Translations under genes and position numbers: made by a program | In this document: piece by piece, positions 59,078 through 64,000 of the stretch | Position numbering within the stretch: the stretch's first letter is position 1 | How the letters are laid out: each line of letters begins with the position of its first letter | The notes under the pieces: model-generated | What the model was told of the DNA's origin: nothing | Database searches by the model: none | Seen by the model: the letters and a program-made list of their open reading frames with translations, nothing else | Assembly: GCA_914767715.1 (NCBI GenBank) | Contig: OU612068.1 | Span: 34,720,001-34,784,000, forward strand | Length of the DNA: 64,000 nt | Reading direction: 5' to 3' | Source: Membranipora membranacea | Lineage: Eukaryota; Bryozoa; Gymnolaemata; Cheilostomatida; Membraniporidae

Positions 59078-59379
59078 CTATGACAAGAGAAGAATCCACT
59101 GGAAGAAGAAATTAAGGTTTTACTTTGAGAGAATAAAATTTTCAACATCTTATTACTAGACTCACTACAAATACAAATTGTAAAATTGCTTTCTATTGGC
59201 TATTGAATAATTAAATCTAGGCTATTGAGTTGTTCCCTTTTTGTAATAGGCAGATAACCCAGTCAAATGTTTTCAAGCGTTTGTGTTTTCACTTTGGTTG
59301 AATTTATTTACTTCTTCAAAAACTTTTTGACATTAAATAGAAATTAACATACTTGCAGCCAAGTATTATACCCGTAGGA

Positions 59380-59625
59380 GATGGCGGTGGCTCAGTGGTT
59401 AGAGCGCCGGTCCTTCAGCATGCAAGTGTTGAAGGTCGGGGGTTCGTATCCCACTGCAGTCCACTGACTACTGGGAGTTGTTGGACCCCCAGGTGTGCCC
59501 CGACCTACCTAAAAAACTGAGAGCAAATTGGCGCAGACATTGCAGCCTACTGCTATTTTGTCACCACGATGTGGTAGGTGACTAACCCTTGCGATTTTAA
59601 CCAACATTTTAACCAACATTTTTGT
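59380..59625 (+). mobile_element. tRNA-derived SINE
   Basis: Plus-strand A box TGGCTCAGTGG (59389-59399) and B box GGTTCGTATCC (59441-59451) lie in a tRNA-like head starting near 59380. A body of about 170 bp unrelated to tRNA follows. The head differs from that of the SINE at 33.7-34.0 kb, so at least two SINE families are present. I see no clear tail or target duplication. Confidence 0.8.
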
Positions 59626-61381
59626 TCCTGGGGAGTACTCCCTGGTCAAACTATTTCAGAATGCCGACGAATTAATTGCGTTCGGTGATATGTTTCGGGT
59701 TCAAGGAATCTCTAATATGTACTTCGTTCTCATGCCCTGCTGCTTGTTTGAGTAACTCAATGCACACCGGACAAATTGTTACTCCTCGGTTACATATAGC
59801 CGCAACAAAAAAAACAGAGGAGAAAGGAGAAGAATTCACCTATAGCGGAATTAATCCTAAATCTAACAATCTTGAGCGCCAGATTGTTTTAGAGGGAAAA
59901 AGAAACCGAACTAGATTCTTTTGTTGATATAGAGCTCAGTGGAAGGAAATCTCTCATACCAAACCATCAAGGCCTTCAAAGACAGAATTTAGCCTGTATA
60001 TATATGGAAATTTAGTCCATGGTCAAGTCACCATAAAGATGTAAAGATTTACAATAAACTAGACTTAATAATAAACCTAGACAGGACACTATATGGAGAA
60101 TTAGCATTGCGGCACTGAGGCATTTAATTGTGGGCGAGGTAACGACATAGGAAGGTGAAGTCGCCTTGGTGTTATCATTAACTTATTTGTTGATAACTCA
60201 TTCAATTGTGATCGGATTTTGAGTTTGAAGAAGAAATAACATGAAGTTGATAACAAGATGCTGCTGATTTGTTTATTGTATACTTTCAAGCCAATCTCTA
60301 TAAATAAATAAAGTAATTTTCAAACTTGATATCAAATAAAAAGTTAATCGAGTTATGAACAAAAGACCATAAAGACAGTAAATCAATGACAACACCAATG
60401 ATAATGCTACTACACCTCCCGATGTCGTTATGTCGCCCAAAATTAAGCGCTTCACTTCAGCTGTATATAGTTGGTTGTCTGAATCTGAATTTGTTGAAAT
60501 GATTGGAATTTCAGGTTGATATAACCTTTAACATACCAAACTCTTTGATGCATCCATTAATGGCTACAATGTACAGTTTAATCTGCCTGATCATTTTCAA
60601 TGAGATTAGCTTATTGAATTTGAACAAGATTCTCACAGTGTCATTTGCCAATTGTTTACCTTTCACTTGACATCAACATCTTAGCCAAGCATAATTGGAT
60701 GTATTGTTGGTATCAAAGGTATTATTACCCATGAAGTTATAATCAAGATAAGCCAGTCAGAATGTTCATTTTGTTTACACTGGCATTCATAGGCAACCTT
60801 CACAGAACTTATAAGGTACCAGTAGATTTAAAAATGGACAACCCTGTGGGTAAACACTCAGATTATCATATAATGGTGGCTCAACTCTTGAAGTTGACCA
60901 AGAAGCGCGGAAAATCAATGAAACTTTTTTGCAAATACTGGAGAATAAGGGTGCCAGAGAATTTAAGGTTTTTTTGCGAGGCAATCTCATTCTTGGCATA
61001 ATAACTCTGTACAATGATGAGCTTTGAAGCAGAGTTTGGTGAAATAATTTGATAAAAATATACAAATGGAATTTGGACAATTATCTAGCATTTTGTATAA
61101 AATGTTACAACTTCCCGCCCCCTCACTCTTCTGTCAAAGAATGATCATGATTGCACTTACGCCCAAACAACCATCATTATAAAAATGAATATTCGCGAAA
61201 TTAAAAACTCACCGCATTCATTATCAGCAGCAAAAGACAGGAAGTTAGGTATGGTGGTTCTGAGGCTAGTTTTTTAGTAAGCTGCAATTTTTACTGTGCT
61301 CCTGCGTGAGACATTTTTTAACCATACACAGCATTTAATGTAATAGCCCAGGACTGAGAGTGACACCATCTTAACACTCTC
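59626..61381. other. Intergenic region before the right-hand LINE
   Basis: No supported exon. Open frames at 59676-59927 and 60762-61001 show no recognisable domain. The part close to 61.3 kb may be the LINE 5' untranslated region. Confidence 0.4.
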
Positions 61382-64000
61382 GTGATCTGGCACACCTGGA
61401 TACCAGATATGACAAGCTCAGCCGTGAGATACTCCAGAGAAGAGCTGCTGGAGATAAAAAATCTGCCATCAAATTCAGGTGACTCATTTGATTGGTATCA
61501 CATAGACAGTACACTGCCCCGTAATCCTCCTAACGAGCAGCGCAGAATTGAGGCTAGAGTAACACCAAGGCTTTCTTCTAACCAGCTCAGAAAGCCAAGG
61601 ATGCAAAAGCTAACAACAATACCAACTGTAGCATCTATGTGTGATTATATCAAACCAACAAATAAGCCCTCAATAACTCATACCAAGGTAAATAGACAAT
61701 CTCACCTTACCACTGTGAAGATCGATCCGAAAATAAACAACAAGGCGACAAGCGATGATAACCGTCCACGACTTCCACATGTTTTTGCCACAAATTTGCA
61801 GAGACAAACACTCGCCAAACATCACGAGCTCGCTGGTCTTATTGATGAGCATAAATATGACATCTTACTGCTGACTGAAACATGGTACAACAAGCATACA
61901 GAGAAAGTATATAACTACCCAGGTTTCAATCGCACAGCTACCAATAGACACCAGTCACGAGAAGGAGAGGGTGTGGCGTTCTACACTCGCTCAGATTATC
62001 ATGTTACAACGCTTAAATCGTATACTTCCACCACCATGTCGTCGTTGTGGACTTTGATCAAAATACCAGGCATAAGTGACAAAATGATCTTCGGAGTTAT
62101 TTATCACCCGCCCCGGCCTGCGGAATGAGATGAAAGATCATACAACACAACACATATACGACACCATCAATTACCTGACCAACAAACATAAAACTGCGAA
62201 GCTGTTACTCTATGGTGATTTCAATGACCTGAATACATCATGAATCGAACCGTTATTCGGATTATCACAGATTGTTGACTTCCCAACCAGAGAAACAGCC
62301 TTCCTAGACAAACTATTCACCAACATTCCTGAATACGTTAGCCTAAAATGCAAGTCTGCACCTCCAGTTGGCTCTAGCGATCATTGCTCGGTGACTCTAG
62401 AATCTGACGCCAAGAGAGCAGTTCAATACGAAACAATATCCAAACGTATGGTTACCCCTCCCGCTAAGATCAAAATTAGCCTAGAACTGGAGAAACAAGA
62501 CTAGTCACAGGTAATCATTGAGCCGAACATAGACAAGAAAGCTGAGATATTCCATAATATAGTGATGGATATATATAACAGCAACTGCCCGTTACGTCGA
62601 ATACGAAAGGCACAAGACAAGCAATGCCTCGAAATCCCACTTACCAGGAAACTGCGTCGAGCGAAACAACGAGCTCACCGGAAAAACAAACCGGTATGGA
62701 AGTATCTAAACAAAATTCTCCATAAAAAGCTGAAAAAGATCAGACGGCAACATGCAGAGACCAACATAAACAGGATCATGTCTGACACGGGTAAGTGGTG
62801 GTCTAATGTCAAATCGCTAACATCACCCCACACAAATAGTCAGACAAAGGCGATACTCATCGATAACAAGTGGCAAACTCCTTCCGAATTTGTGGATAAT
62901 CTCAACACGTATTACACTGCAAACAGTGCCGGAGCCTCGGTGGACTTCCCAGAACTCAATAACACCAGGAATCCCAGTAGCGTAGCTATCAGCGATATTA
63001 TCAGAAATCTCAAATTCATTAACATCAGGAAAGCCACACATTCCGCTGATTACCCTCAATGGATTAGCAAACTGAATCCTGAGGCTATATCTATACCGCT
63101 ACTAAACATCATTCAAACAATGTTAGATACTGGGAAATACTCATCACTGTGGAAACGCAGTGAGATAACTCCAATAAACAAGATAGCATCGCCTACACAA
63201 TACAGCGAATTTAGACCTATTGCGTTACTATATCACTGTAGTAAGATCGCAGAATGGTATATAATACAACCCCTCACCGACAAAGCATCCGATGATACTC
63301 AGTACGCATATACCCAAGGTACCGGTACTATCGACGCCTTAGTCAACGCTATCACATCTTGGAAACTTGCGATGGATGACACTAATACTCTCGCCGTCCA
63401 TGCTCTTTTCGAAGATTTCTCAAAAGCGTTTGACAATATGCGTCCAGACATCCTCGCCTCTATCATGCTATCCCAAGGATACAATGAATCAATTATTGCC
63501 CTGTGCCTCGACTACCTAACAAATCGCAGGCAGCTTGTCGCCCAAAAACCCTCTAAGACAACGTCTGGTGAAATAGTGAGCAACATTGGTGTACCCCAGG
63601 GCACAAGGTGTGGACCAATACTTTGGAATATTTTTATAAAATCACTGCAATCATCCGAAAACATCATAAAGTATGCTGACGACCTAACAATATTCACCAC
63701 GATTCCAAAATCAGAATCAACCAATATCGCTCGCGGCCACAGCTCTACCGCCAGTGATACTATATCGAAAGAAGCTACAATGAGTGCAGAGTGGTGTCAA
63801 AACAATGGCATGACTCCAAATACATCCAAAACGAAACAGATGGCTATGGCATTACGGAATAAGATAACTCTCGAAACCCCAGTCTGCATAAACAACAAAG
63901 TCATCGAACGCGTAGACTCATTCAAACTGCTTGGGGTTAACATAGACGAACACCTCACATTTCACAAGCATGTTGAATCTATAGTTGAGAGAAGCCACGT
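61382..64000 (+). mobile_element. Long decayed LINE: AP endonuclease plus reverse transcriptase, runs off the edge
   Basis: A first frame (61382-62128, 248 aa) holds a non-conserved N-terminus and the start of an APE-type endonuclease (LLLTETWYN, GVIYHP). A frameshift near 62115 leads to the rest of the endonuclease: LLLYGDFNDLN, and PVGSSDHCSVTLES with the conserved S-D-H. In-frame stops follow at about 62241 (TGA) and 62502 (TAG). Then comes a basic linker and reverse transcriptase: QYSEFRPIALLYHCSKIAE, FEDFSKAFDNM, GVPQGTRCGPILWNIFI, the catalytic KYADDLTIF, and FKLLGVNIDEHLTFHKHV at the window end. It is much less decayed than the LINE at 55-56 kb and of a different lineage. Probably CR1/L2/Daphne-type; the clade is uncertain. 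Confidence 0.93.

Noticed and set aside
59389-59451. A functional tRNA gene
   Set aside because: A and B boxes are present but the anticodon region does not fold into a good stem and a long non-tRNA body follows; this is a SINE.

Overview
This is nuclear DNA of an animal, not of a microbe. The genes are broken into many short exons with GT-AG introns, there is no operon layout, and the gene set is metazoan: a GIT-type ArfGAP scaffold, a KLF zinc-finger factor, a FAM107 protein, an Integrator subunit, CLP1 and a CCDC137 homologue. AT-rich intergenic DNA, many minisatellites, tRNA-derived SINEs, decayed LINEs and MITE-like inverted repeats fit an invertebrate genome. I cannot name the phylum from sequence alone.

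Layout. 1-2967 is mostly non-coding, with a doubtful minus-strand coding fragment at the left edge. 2968-8138 (+) is a five-exon FAM107 gene. 10167-20537 (-) is a 17-exon GIT1/2 orthologue (780 aa), convergent with FAM107. 22374-28881 (+) is an 11-exon CLP1 (425 aa) that contains an AT-AC, U12-type intron. 29474-32242 (-) is a six-exon CCDC137 homologue (315 aa) with a GC-AG intron, tail-to-tail with CLP1. 32243-36917 is intergenic and holds a LINE 3' end split by a SINE, and a palindrome-bounded repeat. 36918-38620 (-) is a two-exon KLF (422 aa), with a TATA-containing promoter-like cluster facing away from it at 38.73-38.82 kb. 38.8-49.3 kb is gene-poor and rich in minisatellites. 49361-54449 (-) is an INTS15 (C7orf26) homologue. 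54.5-64 kb holds a decayed LINE, a perfect hairpin, a MITE with a possible CATA target duplication, a second SINE, and a long decayed LINE running off the right edge.

The genes are not a functional cluster. CLP1 (pre-mRNA 3'-end and tRNA processing) and INTS15 (Integrator) both belong to RNA processing, but nothing here shows they are co-regulated. The strongest observation is the minor-spliceosome intron in CLP1. A second is a minisatellite in a GIT intron whose every unit carries 5' splice-site-like sequences and which abuts the real donor. I found no convincing undescribed multi-gene system. All gene models come from reading frames, splice-site sequence, exon phase and remembered family sequences, without transcript evidence.
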